Source: an uncultured Gammaproteobacteria bacterium
GTDB lineage: Bacteria; Pseudomonadota; Gammaproteobacteria; Steroidobacterales; Woeseiaceae
Assembly: GCA_937899415.1 (NCBI GenBank)
Contig: CALBPI010000062.1
Coordinates: 124,001-188,000, forward strand
Length of the DNA stretch: 64,000 nt
Direction of reading: 5' to 3'
Position numbers and translations under genes: made by a program. This document shows positions 32,096 through 41,234 of the stretch, piece after piece. Below the pieces are notes generated by a model that searched no databases, had not been told where the DNA came from, and was given only the letters and a program-made list of their open reading frames with translations. Position 1 is the stretch's first letter. Each line of letters starts with the position of its first letter.

Positions 32096-32638
32096 CTAGA
32101 TCAGCGGGCGCTCGGGCAGGCCCGACCGGTCAGTCTTGCTGCGCCGTGACATGCGCCCGTGCAGCGCCCAGCGCCGTTTCTCGAGCCGCTGCTCGCGAAT
32201 ATCGGTCGGTACCGTCTTGAGCAGGCTCGCGCGGTAACGCGTGAAGTCGCGGTAGGCCTCGATGACGTGTTTGAGCTCCATGAGGAGCAGCTCGATCATG
32301 ATGGCGTCATCGAGCAGACCCAGGCCGGGCACATCATCTGGGATGAGGTCGTCGGGGTCGCAGAAGTAGACGAGGGCGGCGAGGATTTTCTCGCGCTCGC
32401 GCTTGGGCAGTGCCCAGTCCTGATCCTCGAGCATATCGACCATCGCCTCGAGCCGCGGCACGCGCTCGCGCACGAAGTCGGGCGCCTTGCGGGAGTCGAA
32501 TTCGGCCAGCATGGTGCGGGCCGCATCGACGATGTCGACCTCGTCGGCACAGGCGATGGTCTGACGCGCGGCGTGCATGGCGCGACGCAGTGCGTTGATG
32601 TCCTTGCTGGAGATCTTGATCTTGACGACGATCGTCAC
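32096..32638 (-). CDS. YkvA/DUF1232 family protein
   Basis: ILAALVYFCDPDDLIPDDVPGLGLLDDAIMIELLLMEL. Confidence 0.8.
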   Translation of the reverse strand: MTIVVKIKISSKDINALRRAMHAARQTIACADEVDIVDAARTMLAEFDSRKAPDFVRERVPRLEAMVDMLEDQDWALPKREREKILAALVYFCDPDDLIPDDVPGLGLLDDAIMIELLLMELKHVIEAYRDFTRYRASLLKTVPTDIREQRLEKRRWALHGRMSRRSKTDRSGLPERPLI

Positions 32639-32698
32639 GTTGGCGTTGTCCTTGCTGGCGGCCGCTCCGTTAGAATAGCGCGAAGGCTACGTCGCAAG

Positions 32699-33778
32699 AT
32701 GGCAGGGGTCAACGAGATGCAGAGCACAAAGCGCAGACTGGCGCGGGGCGCCGGGGGGCTTTTGGCCCTGGCGAGCCTTGCGGTTGCCGCGCGCGCCGAG
32801 GTCTTTCCGCTGCCGCCTGAGGGCGACGATGTCATCGGCAGCGTTGCCGTCATCCAAAGCGTAGCCGAAGACACCTTTGTCGACATCGCGCGGCGCCACG
32901 GGCTCGGTTACACGGAGTTGCGGCGGGCCAACCCCGATGTGGACCCCTGGTTGCCAGGTGCCGGTACGCGCATTGTGCTGCCGACCCGGTTTGTACTACC
33001 CGACGCCCCACGGCGCGGCGTGGTGCTCAACCTGCCCGAGTACCGGCTCTACTACTACCCGCCGGCCGTCGACGGGAAGCCACGCACCGTGCACACCTAC
33101 CCCATCAGTATCGGGCGCATGGACTGGGAAACGCCGCTGGGGTCGACGCGTGTCACGGCCAAGGCCGAGCGCCCGACCTGGTACCCGCCAGCTTCGATCC
33201 GCGCAGAGCACGCCGCTGACGGTGATCCGTTGCCCGGTGTCGTGCCGCCGGGTCCCGACAATCCGCTCGGTAACCACGCGTTGCGACTCGGCTTGCCGGG
33301 TTATCTCATTCACGGCACGAACCGTCCCGCGGGCGTTGGTATGCGCGTGACACACGGCTGCATTCGCATGTTCCCCGAGGACATTGCGGTTCTGTTTGGC
33401 ATGTTGCCTGTGGGCACACCCGTGAACATCGTCAATCAGCCCATCAAGTTCGGCTGGGAGCAGGAACAGCTGTTCGTCGAGGCGCACGAGGTGCTGGCGC
33501 GCGTCGCGCCCGATGCAACTGAAGCCGCTGACACAGAAGTCGAGGGCGTGGCTGCCGACGAACGCGCGCCCGCCGATGCCGAAACGACCGTTGCGGCAGC
33601 CGAGGACGATGCACTGACCGTGATGACGCGCGCGTTCGTTGCGGCAACGGCGTCGCGCGAGGCCGTTGCGGACTGGGCCGCCATGGAAGCGGCCGTGGAT
33701 GAGGCACGCGGTATTCCGACGGCGGTCGGGACACCGGCGCCCGAGGCGGCACCGGAATTCCTGACCGTGATGGAGTAA
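32699..33778 (+). CDS. L,D-transpeptidase (ErfK/YbiS/YcfS-like) with N-terminal LysM-like segment
   Basis: GVVLNLPEYRLYYYP, GLPGYLIHGTNRPAGVGMRVTHGCIRMFPEDIAVLF catalytic HGC motif. Confidence 0.92.
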   Translation: MAGVNEMQSTKRRLARGAGGLLALASLAVAARAEVFPLPPEGDDVIGSVAVIQSVAEDTFVDIARRHGLGYTELRRANPDVDPWLPGAGTRIVLPTRFVLPDAPRRGVVLNLPEYRLYYYPPAVDGKPRTVHTYPISIGRMDWETPLGSTRVTAKAERPTWYPPASIRAEHAADGDPLPGVVPPGPDNPLGNHALRLGLPGYLIHGTNRPAGVGMRVTHGCIRMFPEDIAVLFGMLPVGTPVNIVNQPIKFGWEQEQLFVEAHEVLARVAPDATEAADTEVEGVAADERAPADAETTVAAAEDDALTVMTRAFVAATASREAVADWAAMEAAVDEARGIPTAVGTPAPEAAPEFLTVME

Positions 33779-33832
33779 CGCCGCGCCGCTGCGTCGAGGC
33801 CCTGTTTGTCGCCCATTTTTGTCGGGCAATAA

Positions 33833-33867
33833 AAAACGCCGCGCTGGCCAGGCCACCGCGGCGTTTT
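33833..33867. terminator. Bidirectional intrinsic terminator between convergent genes
   Basis: AAAACGCCGCG-ctggccaggccac-CGCGGCGTTTT perfect 11-bp stem with A/T tails on both sides. Confidence 0.85.
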
Positions 33868-33910
33868 CGTGGATGCGTCTAGCGCACCCGTGTCTTCGGT
33901 AACGCGTCCG

Positions 33911-34213
33911 TTACTTCGACATCGACTTCTGGAACATACGCTCCAGACGTTCCGTGTTGGCATCAGCGGCCGACTGGGCCGAGTTTGCCTGCTGCAGGGC
34001 CTGGCTGGCCGTCGACTGCGCGCTGGCAGCCTGCTGTGCAGCACGGTCTGCTGCGGCACGCGCAGCTTCTGCAGCCGATTTGGCAGCAGCAGCGTCAGCT
34101 GCGGCGGCTTCGGCCGTGGCACGTACTTCGTCGATCGAAGTCGTGTTGGCGCAACCGGATGCGAGTCCGAGGACGAGCGCAGCTGCGCCGACTTTCAGAA
34201 CGTTCTTGATCAT
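33911..34213 (-). CDS. Alanine-rich Lpp/OprI-like outer membrane lipoprotein
   Basis: Lipobox LGLASGCAN; Ala-rich heptad coiled coil; C-terminal lysine (QKSMSK). Confidence 0.85.
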   Translation of the reverse strand: MIKNVLKVGAAALVLGLASGCANTTSIDEVRATAEAAAADAAAAKSAAEAARAAADRAAQQAASAQSTASQALQQANSAQSAADANTERLERMFQKSMSK

Positions 34214-34450
34214 TACGAGAAACCCCATTGGTTTTTGTACAAAACTGTGTTGCAACACTGTTGAACCACAGGCCCAAGCCTGAAGTCGGCGTAATGATGC
34301 CAGATATTATGTGGCGGGTTAAGAAATTTGCTGTCTGGCTTTGGCGACAAAAAAACACTGTAGAAGAAGGGAGTTGCGGAGCTTGTCATCAGCGTGTGCA
34401 GGTGGCGATCGCGGGCCGCGCGTAACGATGCCCTTGCGCTCCTGAAAGGC

Positions 34451-34466
34451 CTGTATATAATCACAG
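34451..34466. promoter_or_regulatory. LexA/SOS box 1
   Basis: CTGTATATAATCACAG fits CTGT-N8-ACAG perfectly, 28 bp upstream of lexA ATG. Confidence 0.93.
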
Positions 34467-34469
34467 GTG

Positions 34470-34485
34470 CTGAATATCCATACAG
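34470..34485. promoter_or_regulatory. LexA/SOS box 2
   Basis: CTGAATATCCATACAG (CTG-N10-CAG), 3 bp after box 1. Confidence 0.85.
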
Positions 34486-34494
34486 GTGCGCGCC

Positions 34495-35112
34495 ATGAAT
34501 GAACTCACGCCCCGACAGTCGCAGATTCTCGAGCTGATCCAGGACTTTATCAGCGAGACGGGCATGCCGCCCACACGCGCCGAGATCGCACGCGAGCTGG
34601 GCTTCAAGTCGCCGAACGCGGCTGAGGAGCACCTGCGCGCCCTGCAACGCAAGGGGGTCATTGATCTCATCCCGGGCACCTCACGCGGCATCCAGCTCAA
34701 GGACTCGCTGCGTGACCAGATCGGCCTGCCGCTCATCGGCCGTGTCGCCGCCGGTCACCCGATCCTGGCGCAGCAGAACATCGAGGCCCATTACCGTGTC
34801 GATCCGGCGTTCTTCAGCCCCAAGCCGCACTACCTCCTGCGGGTACACGGTATGAGCATGAAGGACATCGGCATCCTCGATGGCGATCTTGTGGCCGTGC
34901 ACCGCACGCCTGAGGTGCGCAGCCGCCAGGTGGTCGTGGCGCGCGTTGAAGACGAGGTCACGGTCAAACGTTACCGCCAGGAGGGCAGCACCGTCTGGCT
35001 GTTGCCTGAGAACGAAGATTTCGAGCCCATTGAGGTCGACCTCAAGGAACAGTCGCTGGTGATTGAGGGTGTCGTTGTCGGTGTCATTCGCGATGGCGTC
35101 CAGGTCCACTAG
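34495..35112 (+). CDS. lexA: SOS repressor LexA
   Basis: [58 protein letters not shown] cleavage site, [13 protein letters not shown]. Confidence 0.97.
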   Translation: MNELTPRQSQILELIQDFISETGMPPTRAEIARELGFKSPNAAEEHLRALQRKGVIDLIPGTSRGIQLKDSLRDQIGLPLIGRVAAGHPILAQQNIEAHYRVDPAFFSPKPHYLLRVHGMSMKDIGILDGDLVAVHRTPEVRSRQVVVARVEDEVTVKRYRQEGSTVWLLPENEDFEPIEVDLKEQSLVIEGVVVGVIRDGVQVH

Positions 35113-35962
35113 GTCCAGCCCGCCAGGGGCGGGTCGCGACACGAAAAAAACTCCGGAAGCTAACGCCGGGGTTTTTTTTTCCCCGGACGATGCCGAAGTC
35201 GGTGATGAGACGGGTGTTGCACCCGGCCTGAACGGCCTGTCCCCCCTGTTCGAGCGCGCCGAACTCTGGCGAGGCACGAACCTGCAGGTCAGTGGCGGCG
35301 CCACCTGCGCGACGGGTTACCCGCAGCTCGACGCTGCGCTGCCGGGCGGCGGCTGGCCCGTGACGGGCCTCACGGAGCTCATGAGCGGCACACCGGGTGT
35401 GGGCGAGTTGCGGCTGCTGATGCCCGCGCTAGCCGCTCTGGCGGCGCGTCAGCCGGGCTGGGTGGTCTGGATTGCCCCGCCGTACCTGCCTAATGCCCCC
35501 GCGTTGCAGCAGTGGGGTCTGCCGCCCGAGCGTGTGTTGCTCATCCATCCCCGTTCGGCCGCCGACGCGGCCTGGGCTGCCGAGCAGGCGCTGGCTTCGG
35601 GTACCTGCATTGCTGTGATGCTCTGGACGGACACGCTCGAGTCCGGGCGTGCGTTTGCCCCCGCGCGACGTCGTGACCCGGCGGCGTTGTCGATGCAACA
35701 GTTCAGTCGTCGGCTGCAGCTGGCCGCGGCCGCGCACCAGTGCTGGGCCGTGTTACTGCGTGCCGCGACAGCGCGGCGGCAGCCTTCCGCTGCGGCACTG
35801 CGGCTGTTCATCGAGGTCGCGTCGGGTCAGCGCAACCTGCATGTCGTGAAAGTGCGGGGCGGTAAGCCCACCGTGATTCCGGCCTTTGACGACGGCGTCG
35901 ATGTCGGCGCGGCCATGTTGCACGAGGCGCTGGGCGCTGCTGACGACAACGGCGTGGCCTGA
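35093..35962 (+). CDS. imuA: Translesion synthesis-associated protein ImuA (SulA/RecA-like)
   Basis: [42 protein letters not shown]; located between lexA and imuB; ATG 35093 overlaps lexA by 20 bp; no in-frame ATG/GTG/TTG close upstream of the conserved region after the T-tract. Confidence 0.85.
   Translation: MASRSTRSSPPGAGRDTKKTPEANAGVFFSPDDAEVGDETGVAPGLNGLSPLFERAELWRGTNLQVSGGATCATGYPQLDAALPGGGWPVTGLTELMSGTPGVGELRLLMPALAALAARQPGWVVWIAPPYLPNAPALQQWGLPPERVLLIHPRSAADAAWAAEQALASGTCIAVMLWTDTLESGRAFAPARRRDPAALSMQQFSRRLQLAAAAHQCWAVLLRAATARRQPSAAALRLFIEVASGQRNLHVVKVRGGKPTVIPAFDDGVDVGAAMLHEALGAADDNGVA
35144..35180 (+). terminator. Intrinsic terminator hairpin between/overlapping lexA end and imuA 5' coding region
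   Basis: AAAAAAACTCCGG-aagctaacg-CCGGGGTTTTTTTTT; 13-bp stem with one G-U wobble followed by T-run. Confidence 0.75.
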
Positions 35963-35964
35963 GC

Positions 35965-37713
35965 ATGGTGCGTACCGCCCGCACCAATCCGCACCGCGAC
36001 CTGTTCGCTGGCCTGGGGCCGCCGGCGCCACCTGCGCAACACCCCGAGACGGCGACCACCCCCCCGGTTGCCTCCGAGGTGGCTTCCGAGGTTGCGCCCG
36101 ACAGCCGGCGGGTGCGTGCCTCGGTCTGGGTGTGCGTGCAGTTTCCGGGCCTGCCGCTGCAGGCCGTACGCGCCCAGTGCGAGCCGGGTGGTGGACGTGC
36201 TCATGTCGTTGTCGACAACGACCGCCAGCGCACAGTCATCGCCCGGGACCGCGCCGCGCGTGGTGCAGGTATCGTGCCTGGCCAGCGACTCAAGGCGGCC
36301 ATGGCACTGGCTTCCGACGCCACCATCATCGACCGCGATGTCGTGGCCGAGGCGGCGTTGCTCGAAGACATCGCGCGCGACCTCATCGCGTTCAGTGCCA
36401 CAGTATCGCTGGCGCCACCCCAGGCCGTGCTTATCGAGGTGCGGGGCAGCCTGCGCCTGTTCGGTGGCATCGCGGCACTGCTCGAGCGGCTCACGCAGCA
36501 GCTGCACACGCGCGGCTGCCACCTGCGCTACAGCGTTGCACCAACGGCGACGGCCGCCACCTGGCTGGCGCTGGCCGGTGCGGCGCCTGATCCCGATGAG
36601 GTGGTTGCCAACGGGGTGGCCGCGGGCAGCTACCTGCGGGCGCTCAATGCGCTCGACATCGGCGTTACGGGCTGGCCTTCCCAAACCGTGGCGGCATTGC
36701 GCGAGATGGGTGTGGCGACGATTGCGGATTGCCGGCGTCTGCCGCGCGCGGGTCTGGCGCGGCGCTTCGGGCCGGCGCCCCTACACGCGCTGGCGCAGGC
36801 GTTCGGTGAACTGCCCGAAGTGCGTCAGCACGTCGAGGCGCGTCAGCAGTTCGAGTCGTTGCTGCAGCTCGAGGCCGAGATCGAGGCCGCGCCGCAGCTC
36901 CACCTCGGTTGCGAACGTCTGCTCGGCGAGCTCGAGGACTGGCTGCGGCGCCGGCAGGGCGCCGTGCGGCAGCTCGCCTTTCGCTTTCACGGCTGGCGCG
37001 GACTGGCCGGTGTGCTCGACATCGCGCTCTCGGCGCCGGGCCACAGGCTCGCCGACTGGCAGCGCCTGCTGGCCGCACACCTCGAGCGGTGCACGTTGTC
37101 GCAGCCGGCCGTGGCCGTGTCGCTGGCCGCGCAGATCAGCGATCCGTTGGGTGCTCGTGCTGCGGCGCTGGCATTCGAGCCCGGCCAGACCTCGGTGCCC
37201 GATGCGCCCGAGCTGCACGCGCTGCTGGACCGGCTGCAGGCGCGCCTGGGCGAGTGTTCGGTGCAGGCGCTACGCCATGTCGCCGAGCACCGCCCCGAGT
37301 ACGCCTCACGCACCGTGACGCCCGATGCCGGCACCCACGCAGGCAACGCTTCCGGTGCGTCCCTGCCTGCGGCCTGGGTGTTGCGCGATGTGCCGGCCGG
37401 CGTGCTCGCGCTGCAGCGCGAGGCGGCGTTGTTACTGCAACGGCCGCTGTGGCTGACGGGCCGGCCTGTGGCGTTGACCACGGTCGCCGGGGTCCCCCAT
37501 TTCGAAGGCGCGCTGACGCTGCGCCACGGTCCCGAGCGCATCGCCTCGGGTTGGTGGGAAAACGCGCAGGCGGGCGAGGCCGACGTGGCTGACGACAACC
37601 GGGCGCGCGACTATTTCGTGGCCGAGAACCCGGCCGGGGTCCGGCTCTGGATCTTCCGTGAGCGTATCGATGACACCGAGGTGCGCTGGCGGCTGCACGG
37701 CATCTTCGGCTGA
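35965..37713 (+). CDS. imuB: ImuB, Y-family polymerase-like mutasome protein (catalytically degenerate)
   Basis: VWVCVQFPGLPLQAV replaces the Y-family DMDAFF motif; GIVPGQRLKAAMAL; RLFGGIAALLERL; followed by dnaE2. Confidence 0.92.
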   Translation: MVRTARTNPHRDLFAGLGPPAPPAQHPETATTPPVASEVASEVAPDSRRVRASVWVCVQFPGLPLQAVRAQCEPGGGRAHVVVDNDRQRTVIARDRAARGAGIVPGQRLKAAMALASDATIIDRDVVAEAALLEDIARDLIAFSATVSLAPPQAVLIEVRGSLRLFGGIAALLERLTQQLHTRGCHLRYSVAPTATAATWLALAGAAPDPDEVVANGVAAGSYLRALNALDIGVTGWPSQTVAALREMGVATIADCRRLPRAGLARRFGPAPLHALAQAFGELPEVRQHVEARQQFESLLQLEAEIEAAPQLHLGCERLLGELEDWLRRRQGAVRQLAFRFHGWRGLAGVLDIALSAPGHRLADWQRLLAAHLERCTLSQPAVAVSLAAQISDPLGARAAALAFEPGQTSVPDAPELHALLDRLQARLGECSVQALRHVAEHRPEYASRTVTPDAGTHAGNASGASLPAAWVLRDVPAGVLALQREAALLLQRPLWLTGRPVALTTVAGVPHFEGALTLRHGPERIASGWWENAQAGEADVADDNRARDYFVAENPAGVRLWIFRERIDDTEVRWRLHGIFG

Positions 37714-40700
37714 TGGCGGCCGGCTACGCCGAGCTGCACGCGCTCAGTAATTTCACGTTCCTGCGCGGCGCCTCGCACCCCGAGGAACTGGTCGCGCAGG
37801 CTGATGCGCTGGGATACACGGCACTGGCCGTCACCGATGCCTGTTCGCTGTCGGGCATCGTGCGCGCACACGCCGCGGCCAAGTCGGCATCGCTCAAACT
37901 CATCACGGGTGCTGAGTTCCAACTCGAAGACGGTCCCCGGCTCGTGTTGCACGCGCTCTCGCGGCGCGGCTACGCGGGGCTGTGTCGACTCATCACCGCA
38001 GCCCGGCGTGCGGCACCCAAGGGCGACTACCGGCTCACGGCGGGGATGGTGCAGGACATTGCGGCCGGCGATGAGGGACGCACGCTGACCGACTGCACGG
38101 CGCTCTGGCTGCCCGGCAACGACTTTTCACTGGGCGACGATGCGGACTGGCTTACGGGGCTGTTCCCGGGTCGGCTCTGGATTGCGGCCGAGCTGTTCCC
38201 CGACGGCATGCACCGCCTGCGCCTCGAGGCGCTGCGTCGCACGAGCGCGCGCTACGGCTTGCCACTCGTCGCCGCGGGTGACGTGCACATGCATTGCCGC
38301 GAACGTCGTGCGCTGCAGGACACGCTGACGGCGGTCCGGCTCAAGACCACGGTGCACGAGGCCGGCTACGCACTGCACGCCAATGCCGAGCGCCACCTGC
38401 GCCGACGTGCTGTGCTCGAGGCCGTGTACCCGGCGCCGCTGCTTGCCGAGACGCTGGCCATCGCCGAGCGTGTCGACTTCTCGCTTGATGAGCTGGCTTA
38501 CGAATACCCGCGCGAACTTGTACCCGAGCACGAGACCCCGGCGGGCTGGCTCGCACGACTGACCTGGCAGGGTGCGGCACGGCGTTGGCCCGACGGCGTG
38601 CCCGCGAGCACGCGTGCGCAGGTCGAGCACGAGCTCGCGCTCATCGCCGAGCTCAACTACGAGCCGTATTTCCTGACGGTGTATGACATCGTCAACTGGG
38701 CGCGCGAGCACGCCATCCTTTGCCAGGGCCGCGGCTCGGCGGCCAACTCGGCCGTGTGCTTCTGCCTCGGCATCACCGAGGTCGACCCCGCGCGCCAGTC
38801 GACACTGTTCGAGCGCTTCATCTCCAAGGAGCGTAACGAGCCGCCCGACATCGATGTCGACTTCGAACATCAGCGCCGCGAAGAGGTGATCCAGTACATC
38901 TATTCGAAGTACGGCCGGGATCGCGCGGCGCTGGCGGCCACGGTCATCTGTTACCGCCCGCGCAGTGCGATGCGCGACGTGGGCAAGGCACTGGGCCTGG
39001 CCGACCTGCAGGTCGACCGGCTGGCGCGCAGCATGCAGTGGTGGGACGGCGATGTGGTCGATCCCGAGCGCGTGCGCGACGCGGGGCTCGACCCGCACAA
39101 CCCGCTCATCGCGCGGCTTATCGGGCTCGTGAGCGCGCTCATCGGTTTTCCGCGCCACCTGTCACAGCACGTGGGCGGGTTTGTCATCAGCGAAGGTCGT
39201 CTTGACGAGCTCGTGCCTGTCGAAAACGCGAGCATGCCCGAGCGCACTGTGATCCAGTGGGAAAAGGACGACCTCGAGGCGTTGGGTTTGCTCAAGGTCG
39301 ACGTGCTCGGGCTTGGCATGCTCAGTGCGATCCGCCGCTGCTTCGACCTCATCGCGGTGCATCACGACCGGCGCTACACACTGGCCACGGTGCCCGCCGA
39401 GGACCGCGCCACCTACGACATGATTTGCAAGGCCGACACGATGGGCGTGTTTCAGATCGAGTCGCGCGCGCAGATGAGCATGCTGCCGCGCCTTCGGCCC
39501 CGCAACTTCTACGATCTCGTTATCGAGGTTGCGATCATCCGCCCCGGACCGATCCAGGGCGACATGGTGCACCCCTTCCTGCGGCGGCGGAACGGTGAAG
39601 AACCTGTCACCTATCCGAGCCCCGAGGTTGAAGGCGTGCTCGAGCGTACGCTCGGCGTGCCCATCTTCCAGGAACAGGTCATGGAGCTGGCCGTGGTGGC
39701 GGCGGGCTTCAGCCCGGGTGAGGCCGACAGTCTGCGCCGCGCCATGGCCGCCTGGAAGCGCAAGGGTGGGCTCGGGCCGTTCGAGGAAAAGCTCAAACGG
39801 GGCATGCACGAGCGCGGCTACAGTGAGCGGTTCGCGAACCAGATCTTCGAGCAGATCAAGGGCTTTGGTAACTATGGCTTTCCCGAGTCACATTCGGCGA
39901 GCTTCGCGCTGCTTGTGTACGTGTCGTGCTGGCTCAAGCGGCACTATCCGGCCGCGTTCATCTGTGCGCTCATCAACAGCCAGCCCATGGGGTTCTACAG
40001 TGCGTCGCAGCTCACGCAGATGGTGCGTCGCAACCACGGCGTCGAAGTGCGGCCCGTCGACGTACGCCACAGCCACTGGGACTGCACGCTTGAGCCGTGC
40101 GAGGAAGGCGGTCCCGCGCTTCGGCTGGGTCTGCGCCTCGTGAAGGGATTCGGCGATGTCGCCGCGGAACGACTGCAGCGCGTTCGTGAGGGGCAGGGTT
40201 TCCGCACGGTGCAGGAGATGGCCACACGCGCGCAGCTCAACCGCGCCGAGCTGGGCGCGCTGGCGGCGGCGAACGCCTTGTCGCGACTGGCGGGTCACCG
40301 CCATCTCGCGCGCTGGCAGGTGGCCGGCGTCGAGCGCCAGGACGACCTGCTCAAGGGCATCGAGGTGCGCGAGGCGACGCCCATGCTGCGTGCGCCCAGC
40401 GAGGCGCAGGACATCGTCGCCGACTACCAGCACCTGGGCCTGACGCTGGGGCGTCATCCCATGGCGCTGTTGCGCTCACGCTTCGAGGGGCACGGGTTCC
40501 TGACGGCTGACGCCCTCGTGGATTGTGCCGACGGGCGGCCCGTGCAGGTTGCGGGCATTGTGGTCACACGGCAGCGTCCCGGCAGTGCCAATGGCGTTAA
40601 CTTCGTCACGCTCGAGGACGAAACGGGCTACATCAACCTCGTGATCTGGCAAGACCTTGCCGAAACGCAACGGCGCGTGCTCGTTGGCGCGCGGCTCATG

Positions 40701-40817
40701 GCTGCGGCAGGAACAGTGCAAAAGCAGGGCGATGTCATTCACGTCGTGGCGCGTGAACTGCGCGACTACAACAGTCTGCTCGGCGAGCTGACCACCGTGT
40801 CGCGCGACTTTCACTAA
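37713..40817 (+). CDS. dnaE2: Error-prone DNA polymerase III alpha subunit DnaE2
   Basis: PHP domain YAELHALSNFTFLRGASHPEELV; PDIDVDFEHQRREEVIQYIY; 1034 aa; C-terminal SRDFH. Confidence 0.97.
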   Translation: MAAGYAELHALSNFTFLRGASHPEELVAQADALGYTALAVTDACSLSGIVRAHAAAKSASLKLITGAEFQLEDGPRLVLHALSRRGYAGLCRLITAARRAAPKGDYRLTAGMVQDIAAGDEGRTLTDCTALWLPGNDFSLGDDADWLTGLFPGRLWIAAELFPDGMHRLRLEALRRTSARYGLPLVAAGDVHMHCRERRALQDTLTAVRLKTTVHEAGYALHANAERHLRRRAVLEAVYPAPLLAETLAIAERVDFSLDELAYEYPRELVPEHETPAGWLARLTWQGAARRWPDGVPASTRAQVEHELALIAELNYEPYFLTVYDIVNWAREHAILCQGRGSAANSAVCFCLGITEVDPARQSTLFERFISKERNEPPDIDVDFEHQRREEVIQYIYSKYGRDRAALAATVICYRPRSAMRDVGKALGLADLQVDRLARSMQWWDGDVVDPERVRDAGLDPHNPLIARLIGLVSALIGFPRHLSQHVGGFVISEGRLDELVPVENASMPERTVIQWEKDDLEALGLLKVDVLGLGMLSAIRRCFDLIAVHHDRRYTLATVPAEDRATYDMICKADTMGVFQIESRAQMSMLPRLRPRNFYDLVIEVAIIRPGPIQGDMVHPFLRRRNGEEPVTYPSPEVEGVLERTLGVPIFQEQVMELAVVAAGFSPGEADSLRRAMAAWKRKGGLGPFEEKLKRGMHERGYSERFANQIFEQIKGFGNYGFPESHSASFALLVYVSCWLKRHYPAAFICALINSQPMGFYSASQLTQMVRRNHGVEVRPVDVRHSHWDCTLEPCEEGGPALRLGLRLVKGFGDVAAERLQRVREGQGFRTVQEMATRAQLNRAELGALAAANALSRLAGHRHLARWQVAGVERQDDLLKGIEVREATPMLRAPSEAQDIVADYQHLGLTLGRHPMALLRSRFEGHGFLTADALVDCADGRPVQVAGIVVTRQRPGSANGVNFVTLEDETGYINLVIWQDLAETQRRVLVGARLMAAAGTVQKQGDVIHVVARELRDYNSLLGELTTVSRDFH

Positions 40818-40844
40818 GGGACGCGGGTGCGCCGGGCGAGAGGC

Positions 40845-41141
40845 TCAGTTCGCTTCGAGATCGTCGATGCCGAAGTCGTCGTCTTCGTCGAGCAGGCGGT
40901 TGAGCCGCTTTTCTTCGAGCAGCGCCTCGAGCCGGCGGCGTGCGGCCGCGCCGTCCTTACCCGGGTCTTTCGCCTGCTCGATGTCGGCGACAAGTTCCTC
41001 GACGTTGACTTCAACAGACATGCCGCCGACGTTATCGCCGGCTTCAATGACGATGGTCTCCGAAAAGTCCTTGTCGTCTTCCCCGTCGTCGATGTCGTCT
41101 TCGGGTGTATCTCTTTCTTCACTGATCATGCACGTCCCCAA
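40845..41141 (-). CDS. Acidic conserved hypothetical protein
   Basis: 98 aa; EALLEEKRLNRLLDEDDDFGIDDLEAN C-terminus; good isolation between flanking genes. Confidence 0.65.
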   Translation of the reverse strand: MGTCMISEERDTPEDDIDDGEDDKDFSETIVIEAGDNVGGMSVEVNVEELVADIEQAKDPGKDGAAARRRLEALLEEKRLNRLLDEDDDFGIDDLEAN

Positions 41142-41234
41142 GAGCGGCTCACAGTGTTGGGTTGTCGCGAATATAAACCCGTGCTTCGCGCGCGTGCAAC
41201 TACGTTGTCGACAGATTGCGAACTCGCGCGTGAG

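Noticed and set aside
38127-39158. 343-aa minus-strand ORF opposite dnaE2
   Set aside because: Shadow ORF in GC-rich polymerase gene.
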